A stretch of 64,000 nucleotides of DNA from Gymnothorax reevesii (GCA_029721435.1 CM056586.1:70457679-70521678), one strand, 5' to 3'; positions 10,926 through 21,769 are shown, numbered from the stretch's first letter. The notes: generated by a model not told the origin, from the sequence alone. Program-made: numbers and translations.

Positions 10926-12280
10926 TTGTTTTGGCTCATTCACGATGTCATCTCCAAACCATAATGGTTCCCAGGCTCACAGACTCTTTCACGACAGCCC
11001 ACAGAACGAGTCACTCTCTTATGCCTAACTGCTGTTAAAAGCATGAAAGTGGCCGAGAGATTTTATTTGGGAAAGGGATTGAAAGGCGGGGGAGGGGGGA
11101 GCGATGCGCATGAAAAAGATTTATAAGCACCGAGTGATGCCTTCTGCTCCTAATAATGGAACAAAAGCTTGTTGTCTCTTCCAATTACAAATGTCAAAAC
11201 GCTTATTTTGAGAGGTTGTGATCTTTTCGCTTTTAATCCTCTAAGATAAAAGGTCTCGACTTCATTAGCATGTGTTTCTCTCCCCCTCTCTGGTTTCCTG
11301 CGAGGAGCCGGCTTAGGTTTACAGGCTATTACCCACTCCAGGGGCCATTAAGGTCCAACATTAATGATGTGTAATTAGCATATGATGACAAATAATAACA
11401 ATGAGCTCCATTCACTGTAATGGCTATGGGGGAATGACGATAATAACATGGAATCCTACTGTTTCTACCCAGTATAATGTTCACATTATTTATGCTATAC
11501 TACATTAACTGATGTTTAAAGGAAAAATGTGCGGAAAAAAAGATTATTTAAATTTGAACAAACTGTTCTTACTTAAAATGTTACTTCCATGCAATGAATG
11601 GCAATAAAACAGAATATGGTCAAATTGTTTTGTTGAATATAGTTATAGAAAGGTTTAAGATTTGATAAAAGAGCTGGAAATGATTAGATTAATTTTATTG
11701 CCTCTCTTTAGCCCTGATTTAATTACTCCTGAAGTAACAAGGAGATATAAATCCAGCGTCGAGTTACGACATACGATTCCATTATCCAGGTCCAGTGGAT
11801 AAACAGAAAAATGATAAAGGTTGGCTTACATGTAAAATAGTTACAGGCAGAAACTGTCTTTTTTCACATTTCTGACCCGGGCTTTGGGCTTCCGTAAGTA
11901 TGATTGGCTGAAGTATCTCAGCATACATACAGGCCAATCAGGCCTCAGAATAGGCTTTTAGACTGCACACATTAAAATAATTTAAAAGTATCAGAAGACT
12001 TTTTTATGTAGGGAGCAGCTTTGAGGTATTAAGCATCAAAGTTATTACAGCACATACCTCAAAATATTTAACTTTTTTGTGATTATATTTACTGATTTTT
12101 ATTTCACTTCGAAAATATTGAAATTCTAAATTAATTATTCATAACATTCTATTTATATTTTACGCACCATACTATTATTTGCACTCACATATACGTAGCA
12201 AAACAAACTACATAAAGCACACTTTCCAGGTGAAGACTTTTCTATATTAAAGTTCGAGATGAGGAATCAAAACTCAGGGA
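10926..12280. other. Spacer with a candidate conserved non-coding block
   Basis: The segment at about 11225-11450 contains CATTAGCATGTG, GGCCATTAAGG, TTAATGATGTGTAATTAGCA and AATAATAACAATGAGCTCC, a dense set of homeodomain- and SOX-type sites in complex, non-repetitive sequence. That is how vertebrate developmental enhancers tend to look, but conservation was not tested. A G-rich tract (GGCGGGGGAGGGGGGAGCG) is at about 11086-11104. From about 11470 to 12280 the DNA is AT-rich with nothing recognised. Confidence 0.35.
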
Positions 12281-12354
12281 TACAACTCCATTTCCAAAAA
12301 AAGTCAGGATGCTGTGTAAAGTAATAAATAAAAATAGGCGTGCAATGCACGGAA

Positions 12355-12450
12355 TACCCCTCAGCCCGATGTCGAAGTTTTTGGAGACGCCCGCCTGCCC
12401 AACAGCACGAAGGATAGCAATACCCCGACAGCCTTTAGGGCTGAGGGGTA
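12355..12450. mobile_element. Small foldback insertion inside transposon A
   Basis: A 96-bp segment bounded by perfect 13-bp inverted repeats, TACCCCTCAGCCC at 12355-12367 and GGGCTGAGGGGTA at 12438-12450. It interrupts the left subterminal repeat of transposon A, whose sequence resumes as AAAACAGGATGTAATG immediately afterwards. The GC-rich interior (GGAGACGCCCGCCTGCCC) differs from the AT-rich host. A TA on each side would fit a TA-target element. No coding capacity. I do not recognise the family. Confidence 0.65.
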
Positions 12451-12558
12451 AAAACAGGATGTAATGATTTGCAAATCATTTAACCCTGTATTTGAAAAAA
12501 GCTCAACATGAACATATCAAATGCTGAAACAGAGAAATGATTGGGCACAGAAATATAA

Positions 12559-12979
12559 ATGGTGAGGACTTCATCACTCTTCATCACTACATGGGCAAAT
12601 AGTTCAACAATTTAAGAATGACATTTCCCATCATAAAATTGCTAAGAATTTGGGAGATTTCATCTTCTGTGGTATATGATATCATTGAAAGATTCAGCGA
12701 ATCCAGAGAAATCTCTCTGTGCACGGGACAAAACCGAAAAAGCAATAAGGAATGGCCATGACCTTCAGGCCCTCATGTGGCACTGCCTTAAAAACAGACG
12801 GGATTTTGTCGTGGAAATCACTGCATGGACTAAGGGACACTTCTGAAAACCATTGTCAGTCAACACAGGTTGTAACTGCATCTACAAATGCAAGTTAAAA
12901 CTCTGCCATGGAAAGACAAAACCACACATGATCAAAACCCAGAAATGCTGCCGCCTTCTCTGGGCCCAAACTCATTTAA
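12559..12979 (+). pseudogene. Mariner-type transposase, amino-terminal remnant (A)
   Basis: The ATG at 12559 begins a region matching the start of this family's transposase. It continues with IVQQFKNDISHHKIAKNLG (about 12598-12654), the first helix-turn-helix. The nucleotide match then runs through the second DNA-binding motif (GATTCAGCGAATCCAGAGAA at about 12692) to TCTGGGCCCAAACTCATTTA. Stops and frameshifts occur throughout, for example after CACTTCTGA. Coding sequence for the catalytic DDE half is absent because the LINE and an associated deletion replace it. Only the last codons reappear at 15791-15867, where a TAA follows ACACAGTGG. Confidence 0.82.
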
Positions 12980-13934
12980 CGTCTGAAACCTGGCACTATC
13001 AGATTGACATAAATCAGTAAGTTTAATAATTTAATGTCTTATGTCTCTCTCTAGGTGCCATGTTCTACCAGAACGTGGGCAATCATGATTTTCTACACTT
13101 CCCTATCCTTTGATGTGTGTAGAAGATGTTGGCTTGTTCCAAGTCTGTCTCTGAACTGTTTATTCAGTCATTTCTTTCAGGCGTCTCCGTCTTCCTCTGC
13201 CTCCGTTGTCTTCAGTGCATCCTGTCAACACGTGGTTTTCAAGCTTTTCCTCCTCATTAAATGACCTAGAAAGTGAAGTCGTCTTTTCCTGATTGTTTTT
13301 ATTAAATGTCATTCTTTCCCAGCTTTTGAAAGATCCTCTTCATTTGGAACTTGTGGAGTCCATGATATGTGCATCATTGGTCTATAAAACCACATCTCAA
13401 CAGCTTTCAGTCTATCCTCCATCTGTGATGATATTGTCCAATATTCAGTCCCACACAGGAGAGGGGGCTTTAGGTCGTATTCTTTTCTTTTTTTGTTGTG
13501 AGAAATTGTCGTCTTTGAGCACCTTTCTCAGGTTCCCAAATGCTTTCTTTGCCAGACCAATCCTCCTATTTATTTCTGGATCACATTTTCCATTATCTGT
13601 ACTCATTGTTTAATCTCAGTGCTTCCAATATTTACAACACACATCGGTTTTCAAAAATCAGAGGAAAGCATTCTGGAGCACATGGTTATTTTAGACGGTT
13701 TATTACGGTCCAGGTGACTTCTTGATTACTTTTTGTTGAAATGTCATCCACCGACACCATAATAAAAAACCTTAAAATAAATCAGATGTCTTTCCTCTGT
13801 TTTTTGATCATTTATCCCTTTTCCTGAGAGACGACATTTTGGCCGCCGTTCGTCCGCTGAAGCGCAGATTTTCCCCTGGTTATAGCACATTGGTTTGACT
13901 CTTTAACTAACTACCATGCATTCACAGTCTTTTT

Positions 13935-14033
13935 AAAATGACTAAACAAGTCCTTCCTCTCGCAATCCTTGACGACACTTTCGACTTTCATCGCTGTGGA
14001 TAAGAGCTTCAGCTAAGTACCTGTAATGTAATG
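13935..14033 (+). mobile_element. SINE tail fragment
   Basis: The words GCTGTGGATAAGAGCTTCAG and CTAAGTACCTGTAATGTAAT match the conserved core and tail of fish tRNA-derived SINEs (usual form CTGGATAAGAGCGTCTGCTAAATG followed by TGTAATG repeats). Only the tail part is recognised. The tRNA-related head with A and B boxes is not visible upstream, so the copy is truncated or badly decayed. Confidence 0.6.
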
Positions 14034-14406
14034 ACCACAATTTTTAGCAGATCGTGAAGTCCTCCACCTGACACTCGTCCCATAAAACCCCTGTCCGGAG
14101 AATGGTTTCGCCCTGCGTCGCCCACTATGTCTGAACTGAACTCTTCTTCTGGGTTCTGTCCCACTGATACCTTATTAATGTCGATAAACGTTACTGTTGG
14201 ACTGTTGTCTGTCTCTGCATTTGACTCCTGGTATGGATCCCCATCATGGTCACAGGAGTATTTGTCCCCAGATTTTTCCTCCCCTAATGAGAAAAAAAAA
14301 AAGTGCCACCATTGTCCACAGACGGATGGATGAACAGACGACGGATGGATCACCGTGATTTAAGGGTTAGGGACAGTGTTATAATGCATGAAGAAAAAGC
14401 ATTATT

Positions 14407-14499
14407 GGGGACAAAGAGTCCAGGGACAAAAATTCCAAGGGGATGAAAAGTCCAGGGAGGAAAAATTCAGGGACAAAAAGTCCGGGGACAAAGAGTCCT
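14407..14499. repeat. 15-16 bp tandem repeat, about six units
   Basis: Six imperfect units of the type GGGACAAAAAGTCCA follow one another. Each unit starts GGGAC and several end GTCC, so single units are short palindromes (GGACAAAGAGTCC). Nothing similar was seen elsewhere in the window. Confidence 0.8.
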
Positions 14500-16078
14500 A
14501 GAGCCATGGATCATATCAGTGTCCTTACCGTAAAGATGACGTCTCTGGTCGCAGCTCCTCCAACAACACCACACTGTTCTGTGTCTATCTCAGGTTTCAC
14601 CTGACTGTGCGGTCTCATGACGATCTCGATGAGACTCATCAAGCTGATTGTACGATAGCGTTTACATTCGGCTGCTCCTGGCCTCTCCGTCACACCGACA
14701 CACAAAGAGCTTCAGGTATTCTGCAGCTGTCATGTACTGTATTTATCAGACTCATGACTTTCTTGATCCCAAAGTCATCGAGGGCTGTTATCACTTCTGT
14801 TAACTATATAATCCGGTCCTGCTTCCTTATTCCCATTTATTTTATAGACTGTTGCACAGACCTCTGATTACAGTATCATTGGACCTTCCAAATCCTTGTT
14901 TATGGTTGGTCTCGTTTCATGGAATAATTCTCTGATGTGATGTATTCTGTCCACCATTCAAGCATTTTCTCCTACTCCGTGATAACTGTCCCATTTTTGA
15001 TTTTATGCATCCGGATGATACGCATGGCAGCTGCCCAGCAATTTGCTTGATCTTTTTGTGTAAGGCAGCTGGTTCTGTGTTCTTAAACTGCTCTCCCTTC
15101 TCGTTGAGCCATTCTCCCCCTGGTTCTTTGCACTTGGCTTTTATCTTTCTGTCCTGATTTATACAGTATATTCTAATGAGTCCTGGTTGTGAATCTTCAG
15201 TCTCTTTGTCATTAGATCGAGAACATCCGAGGTCATCCATTTGATTCCTGAGAGTCTCTGTCTTTGGTATCACATCAGAGGCTGTTGTCCTGATCACCTC
15301 TTTAAAGGTGTCCCACTCGCTCAACCCCATACTTTCCAGAACTTCAGACCTATTCTTGATTAGCTTACTGTTAATCTCTCTTTAATTTTGGGATAATTTT
15401 GCAACCAGTCATATAATAGTTTCAAGGTTGGTTTCCGTTCATTTGGTTTCATTAGTTTCATGCTTAGTTTACAGATGACAGGGACATGGTCACCTCCACA
15501 GTCGGCTCCAGAGCAGGTCTTGCTGTAGTATCCTGCATTCCTACACGGATGTTAATCGTAACACAGTCTATTCGATTCTTCATACTGTTTCCAGGACTAC
15601 TACATGTCCATAGACATCTTGGGTGTTCTTCAAACCAGGTGTTTGTAATTACTAATGCATTAGTTAAGCAGTATTATATACATCTTTCTCCGAGTTCAGT
15701 TTTTGTTCCAAGTCCATATTTACCAACCACTTCACTTCCGTCTTTGCTGATTTTGACACTTAGATCTCCCAAGACGATTTCTTTGAAAACTACAGCAGTT
15801 GGTCCCCTTAGTTTCCAAACGCTTAAAGAGTGTTGCTTGAAGAAGACGTGATGCCACACAGTGGTAAACATACCCCTGTGCCAACTTCTTTGAAACGTGT
15901 TGCAAATTGAAAATGAGCATATATTTTCTAAAAAACAATGAAATATCTTAGTTTCAACACCTGATCTATTGTCTTTGTACTATTTTCAAATAAACATGTT
16001 TAAATAATTAGAAAGTCGTTGCATTTTGTTTTCATTTATATTTTATAGTGTTCCAACTTTTTTGGAAATGAGGTTGCA

Positions 16079-16630
16079 ATTTCCAGAAAGCATTTCAAAC
16101 ATTGATCGGTCAGAAATTTTTTGGTCTTGTCCCTTGCATACAAAGATTTTTCTGGATTCTTTGAACCTTTGAATGATATTATGTAGTATAAAGGATGAAA
16201 TCCCCAAAGACTTTGCAATTTTACATTATGATTTATTCTTCATTTGTGAAACTATTAGCCTGTAGTCTTTTACAGAGTGATGAAGCCCTTTACTTCTGAA
16301 AGACTTTTTATACCCAATCATCTTACTGGCCCATTGCTATTTAATGTAATTAGCGGTGAGATTTTCTACCTGGTGTATTTTTTTAAGTCATCAAGTAACT
16401 TTCCCAGTTCTTTGTTGTCACAGTCCCAACGTTTTTGAAACGTGTTGCAGGTATCAATCAAGCAGGTATTTTTCAAAAAAACAATAAAATTCTCGGTATT
16501 AACATGTGATGTTGTCTTTGTACTATTTTCAATTAAATACATGGTCTAAGTGATTTGCAAATCATTGTATTCTGTTTTTATACACATTTATATACACAGT
16601 GTCCCGACCTTTTTTCAAAATGGGATTATA
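16079..16630 (-). mobile_element. Mariner-type fragment B (same family, inverted)
   Basis: Immediately after transposon A, the same family appears in reverse orientation. The 5' terminal repeat is at about 16540-16630 (GATTTGCAAATCATTGTATT, then CCCGACCTTTTTTCAAAATG), followed leftwards by the non-coding leader (GTTTTTGAAACGTGTTGCAG at about 16432). The transposase start region extends down to about 16080, with GATTTTTCTGGATTCTTTGA and CTTGTCCCTTGCATACAAAG as the antisense of the second helix-turn-helix coding region. Only the 5' half of the element is present. Open frames here are short and broken. Confidence 0.8.
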
Positions 16631-16738
16631 TTGTTTTCAATTTAATACAGGTCAATGATAATTTACAAGTCACTGGTTTCAGTTTAAATTTCAATTTAAC
16701 ACACTGTCCAAACTTTCTGACTTGGATAGTAACATGTA
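16631..16738 (+). mobile_element. Mariner-type fragment C (terminal repeat only)
   Basis: A third piece of the same family: TTTCAATTTAATACAGGTCA, ATAATTTACAAGTCACTGGT and the end CACTGTCCAAACTTTCTGAC correspond to the 3' terminal inverted repeat read on the plus strand. It directly follows fragment B. The order A-right end, inverted B and plus C could come from repeated insertion into the same hot spot or from rearrangement of one element. Confidence 0.65.
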
Positions 16739-19529
16739 CCTGTATTTATAAACCTGAATATACAGTCTTGACTCATGAATTAACCGAATCAATAGGCACT
16801 TGTCACACTAATCAATATGGAAATAGTGTACATTGCTCAGATACAATTCACAGTAAGTATGTTTTAATTCAATCCTCAAAGGTGTCTGAGGTCTCATATT
16901 TGATTTCTCTGAATGCACATTGTCGGGAAATGGTAATCAGCCATTTGGAAAATACACATAAAAAATCAACAGATTCTGGAAGGTGCCCGTAGCCATGTGT
17001 GGTGTCCATTAAACAAGCTCCCTGTTTTCCACAGCCGCTCATCTGAAACAACCCCAACAATTAAACTGACCCCATGTGTTTACTCCGGCATCCACCTTGT
17101 TCTCAGACATAGAGGTGCTTTGCATTGTACGCCTGCTAATGCAATTCCCTGTGTATTGTTCTGTCACAAAAACACACACCGCCAATTAGATCTGAGCAGA
17201 CAAGCGGCTGATTTCTGCCTCCTGTAAAGAAGATTTGGAAGTGCATCTAAAGAAGTCAATCTATGCGACCACACAAAACATAAAACTTGAATAAATACAT
17301 TTATGAATACAGACAACTGAAGTCAGGAAGAAAAGTATCAGGGAAAGGCCTACGAAGTGTTCAGGAACCCTCCGAGAAGTGTCTGAAGTAACGCAAGCCC
17401 CATCGAGAGTTTATTGCAAAAAGAAAGCACAAATAAACCATCTTCAGTGCATTGAAACTTTAAGAGTGTGAATAAACATGCATTATGATATGCCATTGCA
17501 GCAACATTAGTCACTGTTTATACTGTATTTTCTTAATATTATTAAGCTACAATGCATTAATTCTCCTTCTCATTCAATGGAAATACTCATATATGTAAGT
17601 CATTGTCCAGATATATTGATGGGGTGTAACACACAGTATATCCACAGTAATAATGCTGCTGGTAAACAGCATTATTATACTGTTGGACAGTAACATCCTG
17701 TAATTATAACATGGCTGAATTAGTTTATTTAAAAAAGATCAGCACAGGTAATAGTATTGCAGTTTGCAGAGAGTAAGTGCTTGGTCTCATTTAATTTTAG
17801 GAAAAAAAACTGTTTTGCTATGGTTGTACAATAGTCTTCATTATTATGTGTTCAAGTTGAGTTCTTAATCAACCTAGAAAATTGCCAGTCAATTAGATAA
17901 TGATAATATGATCCCTTGGACTTGGCCATCATTTGTTTACAAGTCCCAGCTCACAAATAAAATCCATTTTGGGAATCCAGATAAATTAGATTTATTTGGG
18001 AATGCACAGACAGAATTAAGCACAATATTCAATTATCCTTTCTGCCATAGTGAACAAAAGAAAGTGATAACCAGCCTGTTATCTTGTATAGTCTATGAAA
18101 ACGGCCTATTGTGGACATACAGCACACCTCAGTCCAGTGCTGACAATTGGGTGATTCACTTTTATTAGGAACCTTGAATGAGCCAGTCGAAAATATTAGT
18201 GTCAAAGTGTCAATTGCCAAATAAAATCTGTCCAAGATTCAGCAGTCGTAAGATGGGGGGGGGGGGCTGAATGAAATATGAATCCCAGGGATTTAAAATC
18301 CTGTTTGTGGAGGACACATTCTCCCGGCTTTTTTTTTTTTTTCCTTCTTAGACAGCAGTCGAAGGCTGGTTATAAGGCTGTTTACTGCACACAGATCTCA
18401 AATTGACTTGCTAATGTTAACTTTTATTCGGTTGCCATGGGTTACCACATCCTGTGATTTGACACAGAGTACAGACAGTGCTGATTAGTAGCATCCAGGA
18501 CTGTCCATCTCTGTGCATCACTGAACCATCTGGTCATTTATTCACTAATAAGCCCCTAATGGCCAAAATATTCAGCGGCCTGTCATTGTGACATGGCAGA
18601 AAATGCCTACATCTTTCAACTCACTCTGACGTGTTGCTTGTTTCACATCAAAACTCGTCATTTACCGGGGAGCGGCTCAGAGGGGTAAAACTTGACCTAA
18701 TCTGCAGTGTTAACACTGAGACAGGGGGCTTTGTTATCGTCTAGCCTGACTGAGAGCATGTAAATGCATTCATTCTTTTCAAATCCCCCTCTTTTTTTGC
18801 CACAGGGAAAGAGATATAAACACTGTCAATATTTCTTGATTATGCACACATTGATTCCTCTTTGGAAATAGGAGTGATTACATTTGTTTGGATTACGTAA
18901 AAAAAAGAAGAGGAGACAGCCAAAAGGCACCGGGGGTGGGGGGCGCATTTAAAGGCGCTGCTTTGGAAAGCGCGCACGTCTGGCATGTCATTTGCCACCC
19001 AAACATCGACTTTTTGCCATAAATATTTTCTAGATGAATAAAGCCAGCTGGAATTCTAATTGGTGACATGCAACTTTAAGTTTAACCTTTACTGAGACAC
19101 TAGTGGCAACCAATTAACTAGCCATTGAATAAAAAATATCCTCAATTATCTGTCTCATTACAGCCATATCGGACTGCATGTACAAAGAGCAAGGAGGATG
19201 TGCCGTGCAAACAAAATGTTGCCGGGGCAATTTACTGAGCGCTATAATAAATAAAGTAATGTGGAACCAGGAGGAAATGGAGGCTGGTAATAACCAGTGC
19301 CATTGAGCCGTGAGATAATTCACACGTCTGAGACGGCGAGGCTATTCCGAGCATGGTGGGACTTTTTCCTACTCATTTAGCTACAAAGGCAGTTATGGTT
19401 GAAGTACATTACTGCTGTGCGGAGTGGAGAGGGAGATGGGATCTGGTATTGAAGGATGCTTCGAGGCACACCAAACACAAACTGAAATCTAGATCTGCCC
19501 AGCTATATGTGGGAACTCTGTCCACTTTC
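16739..19529. other. Spacer with candidate conserved non-coding blocks
   Basis: No gene is supported. The blocks at about 17880-18180 (CAATTAGATAATGATAATAT, TTTGTTTACAAGTCC) and about 18960-19330 (TTTGCCATAAATATTTTC, CAATTAACTAGCCATTGAAT, GAGCGCTATAATAAATAAAG) are complex, AT-rich and full of homeodomain and forkhead-type words, so they are my best guesses for conserved elements here. Homopolymers of G (18254-18266) and T (18330-18342) and a G-rich tract at about 18930-18941 are low complexity. Open frames up to 145 codons (16555-16992) begin inside transposon debris. Confidence 0.35.
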
Positions 19530-19690
19530 TGTGAGGGTGTGTGTGTTCTTGTACTTGCTACAAAGTGAGAACCAAAAAGCATTCTTTTCCTACAGAGTGG
19601 GGACATTTTTGGGAAGTGAGGACATTTTGGCCGGTCCTCACAACTAGTGTAGCTACGACCCCAAAACCCAGAGGTTACACTTAAATGCAT
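19530..19690 (+). repeat. Dispersed repeat S, copy 1
   Basis: GTTCTTGTACTTGCTACAAA followed by GTGAGAACC, then GAGTGGGGACATTTTTGGGA and GTGAGGACATTTTGGCCGG, resembles a fish repeat built of GTGAGGAC/GGGGACATT words. Its boundary block GTTCTTGTACTTGCTACA recurs as the reverse complement at 44604-44634. No coding capacity is seen. Confidence 0.65.
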
Positions 19691-19799
19691 CGATAGGTGA
19701 AATATGAGGTTTTCACAAAACATGAAAAAACAAAGGGTTCAACGGGAATGGAGGAGTCACAAATTTACATGAAGAAACTGAGGGGAGAGAGAGAAAGAG

Positions 19800-19832
19800 T
19801 GTGTGTGTGTGTGTGTGGGTGAGTGAGTGAGT

Positions 19833-19869
<37 letters not shown>
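19800..19869. repeat. Compound (TG)n-(GAGT)n-(GA)n microsatellite
   Basis: A TG run passes into GAGT units and then a GA run of about 30 bp. The runs of Ser-Leu and Arg-Glu in overlapping open frames come from this repeat. Confidence 0.95.
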
Positions 19870-19874
<5 letters not shown>

Positions 19875-21769
19875 ACGCGAGACGCCCTCTGGTGGTAGGG
19901 TAGGTCCATTTCTGGAGACACAATTTTATTGCCCTTCTTCCAGAAATGGGATTCAGAGGGATATTTACCCCTCACGGTGTCATATAGAGCGGGTTTACAG
20001 TTATCCGTGGATTCTTGGGTCATTACATTGGTTCACAGAATACATGAGTGGTGTGTATCGCAGGCTTGGCTCAATCCTGTGATTAAGCTTGGCTTGCGTA
20101 TCAATGCTTCTCAGTCATGTTGCGGTGAAAACGCCCCAGCGGACTGGGCTCCTGACAGCTGCCGAAGAGCTAGTTATCATCCATCTAATCTCGCTCTAAA
20201 TGGGTTTCATGTTGACCGGCTGGATTTAAAGCCGCCCTGGCACTTTCCCTAGCCGGCCCAGACAGTGGGAATGTATATTTAACTCCCTGTCACTTAGGCC
20301 TGCATGTTCCGGAGTCTCCATGAGCAGGGGCTAAGTAAGATGGAAGACAGGGTGGCTCTCACCAGAGAGAGCGGAGGGAAACGCTGCCTTTGGCGATTTC
20401 GTCTCATGGCGAAAGCTCTCTGACTTATTTCAATGTTCTGCTAGGCGTGAGAGAACAGCCTTTGGGGCAGCTGGGGGTACGAGTGAGAGGGTTAGTGGGG
20501 GGACGTTGGTTGCAGAAGACCTTCCCATAATTCATTTCAGCCCCATCAGGCAAATATTGAAGTTGTCCCTGCTGTATGGATGTGTTTAGTTCTTCACACA
20601 CATCTGATTGTAAATCTCCTCCGGGTGTCTGTAGACCAGCATCTCAGCGCAGACATCCCACACATCACCCCTTCATTCTTCAGTTTTCCATTCAAAACAT
20701 GAGCCAGGGCATCCTGGCACCAGGATCAAAATGTGGACACCTCTAGAGGGACAACGGTCTTCACTACCCTATAACACTTCCTCACATCATAAGGGATTTA
20801 TCGTGTATTCTGCACTGGAGAATTCACGGAAACTTCCTGGTTTGTGCCAATGTTCTTCAGATACTCAAGAAGGGCACAGAAAGTGAAATGAAAAATGAAA
20901 GTTTTGTTGCTTCCTGGAGCCAAAGTTCCAGAAGCACTCGCCCAGTTTAATCCTGAGTGTCGCTCAATACATAAAATAATCAGGAAAGATTTTGCTTTCC
21001 CTCATGAGGCATGAAAAAAAAAAAAAATTTAATTCATAGTCGAGTGCGACTCTATGGGGAAAATGGACTCGTTTCCATTGATATAGACTGCTGCAGTCAT
21101 CTCCATATATAAGAACAAAGTTATATTTTTTCCAACAACTTGCAAGGGCTCTGGTGTATAAACAGCTCATGAGGGATTATAGACCCTCAAATTCCTATCT
21201 TTTAATTAGGTGCCTCACAGAAACATCAATTCCTCCCCGTCCATGATTGTGGTGATACGGTGGGTTAATTTATGTAAACTTGTTCCATTATGTAGGCTGT
21301 TGAAAGTATCATTAAGGTTTCGCGCTGGCTTTGGGGGTATTTTCTTTGCAAAACTGCAACAAAGCACAGCCAGCAAATCTAATTTGCTCAGTGTCTTGGA
21401 TTTGTATTCTAATGAGCAGCTTACAACAATATGACCTGCCAGCACAAATAATTAAACCAAACTGAAACCAATTACGTATCTCTGTTTTTTTTTTTTTAAG
21501 CCCTCGCCATGCAAACTCCTGAACACAGTCATGTACGCCTCACCCTAATAGTGTGTACCGATAAGGATGACAAACTAGGGACCTCCAAGTTAGGCTGTGA
21601 TGGCTCAAATGAATCTTAGGATGTCTCTTTATGTGTACACATGTACTGAAAAAAGCTAAGATAAACAGCAATTATTTCCTCTCTCTCTCTCTGACTCTCT
21701 TGCTCCATTCTTTCTTACGCTAGTTGTGCTTCTCTGAGCATCTCAAAGCCCAGGCTGGGCCATTACAGC
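19870..21769. other. Spacer, no gene recognised
   Basis: Open frames up to 107 codons (19929-20252 plus) were considered and show no recognisable motif. The segment at about 21130-21480 contains TTTTAATTAGGTGCC, TTAATTTATGTAAAC and CAAATAATTAAACC, a homeodomain-rich composition that may mark a conserved element. An A run at 21017-21029 and a T run at 21485-21498 are simple repeats. Confidence 0.35.

Larger units (their letters stand above)
13740..14505. other. Foreign sequence inside the LINE
   Basis: This part does not continue the LINE protein and contains a SINE tail (13935-14033), a 15-16 bp tandem repeat (14407-14499) and otherwise unrecognised DNA. A 114-codon minus-strand frame at 14009-14353 has no domain I know and overlaps these repeats, so it is probably chance. 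It replaces the coding sequence of the reverse transcriptase core, which implies insertion plus deletion. Confidence 0.5.
12980..15790 (-). mobile_element. RTE-like non-LTR retrotransposon (LINE), 5'-truncated
   Basis: A minus-strand LINE fills the gap inside transposon A. Going from high to low coordinates it shows an endonuclease tail, a linker, reverse-transcriptase segments and the carboxy-terminal region. The 5' end is cut inside the endonuclease domain, as expected of incomplete target-primed reverse transcription. The 3' end lies near 12980-13055. The central reverse transcriptase core is replaced by about 750 bp of unrelated sequence (roughly 13740-14505), including a SINE tail and a tandem repeat. 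The RTE assignment rests on the resemblance of the protein fragments to RTE/BovB-type ORF2 proteins. L2- or CR1-like elements are less likely. Confidence 0.78.
13055..15790 (-). pseudogene. LINE ORF2 remnant (endonuclease and reverse transcriptase)
   Basis: Near 15690-15770 the minus strand reads GDLSVKISKDGSEVVGKYGL, matching the GDFNAK...VVGKYGLG segment of RTE-type endonucleases, with the catalytic Asn of GDFN changed to Ser. Further on, TRPGADCGSDH-like sequence is recognisable in broken frames at about 15500-15540. At 14917-15330 a 137-codon open frame contains GGEWLNEKGEQFKNTEPA and PCVSSGCIKSK, which is the linker before the reverse transcriptase. At 14511-14705 the fragment GAAECKRYRTISLMS is the start of the reverse transcriptase domain. 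The carboxy terminus (RKRRLHFLGHLMRR-like, about 13210-13290) ends near 13055. The YxDD core is not found. Confidence 0.8.
12281..16078 (+). mobile_element. Mariner-type transposon A, split by a LINE
   Basis: The left terminus TACAACTCCATTTCCAAAAA and the subterminal words GTAATGATTTGCAAATCATT belong to a Tc1/mariner family that is abundant in fish and has long inverted repeats (usual start TACAACCCCAATTCCAAAAA). The right part (15791-16078) resumes with GTTTCCAAACGC, then CACAGTGGTAAACAT, TTTGAAACGTGTTGCA and the right terminus CCAACTTTTTTGGAAATGAG. Between the two halves (12980-15790) lies an antisense LINE, and the transposon's catalytic-domain coding sequence is missing. A smaller foldback insertion sits near the left end at about 12355-12450. 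The copy is therefore a mosaic of at least three insertion or deletion events. Confidence 0.88.

Noticed and set aside
10682..11038. A 118-codon frame in repeat R copy 1 that is also open in copy 2
   Set aside because: Differences between the copies are mostly amino-acid changing and the second copy has an early stop, so shared openness reflects repeat ancestry.
16555..16992. A 145-codon plus-strand frame
   Set aside because: It starts inside mariner fragments B and C, antisense to and out of register with transposase coding sequence.
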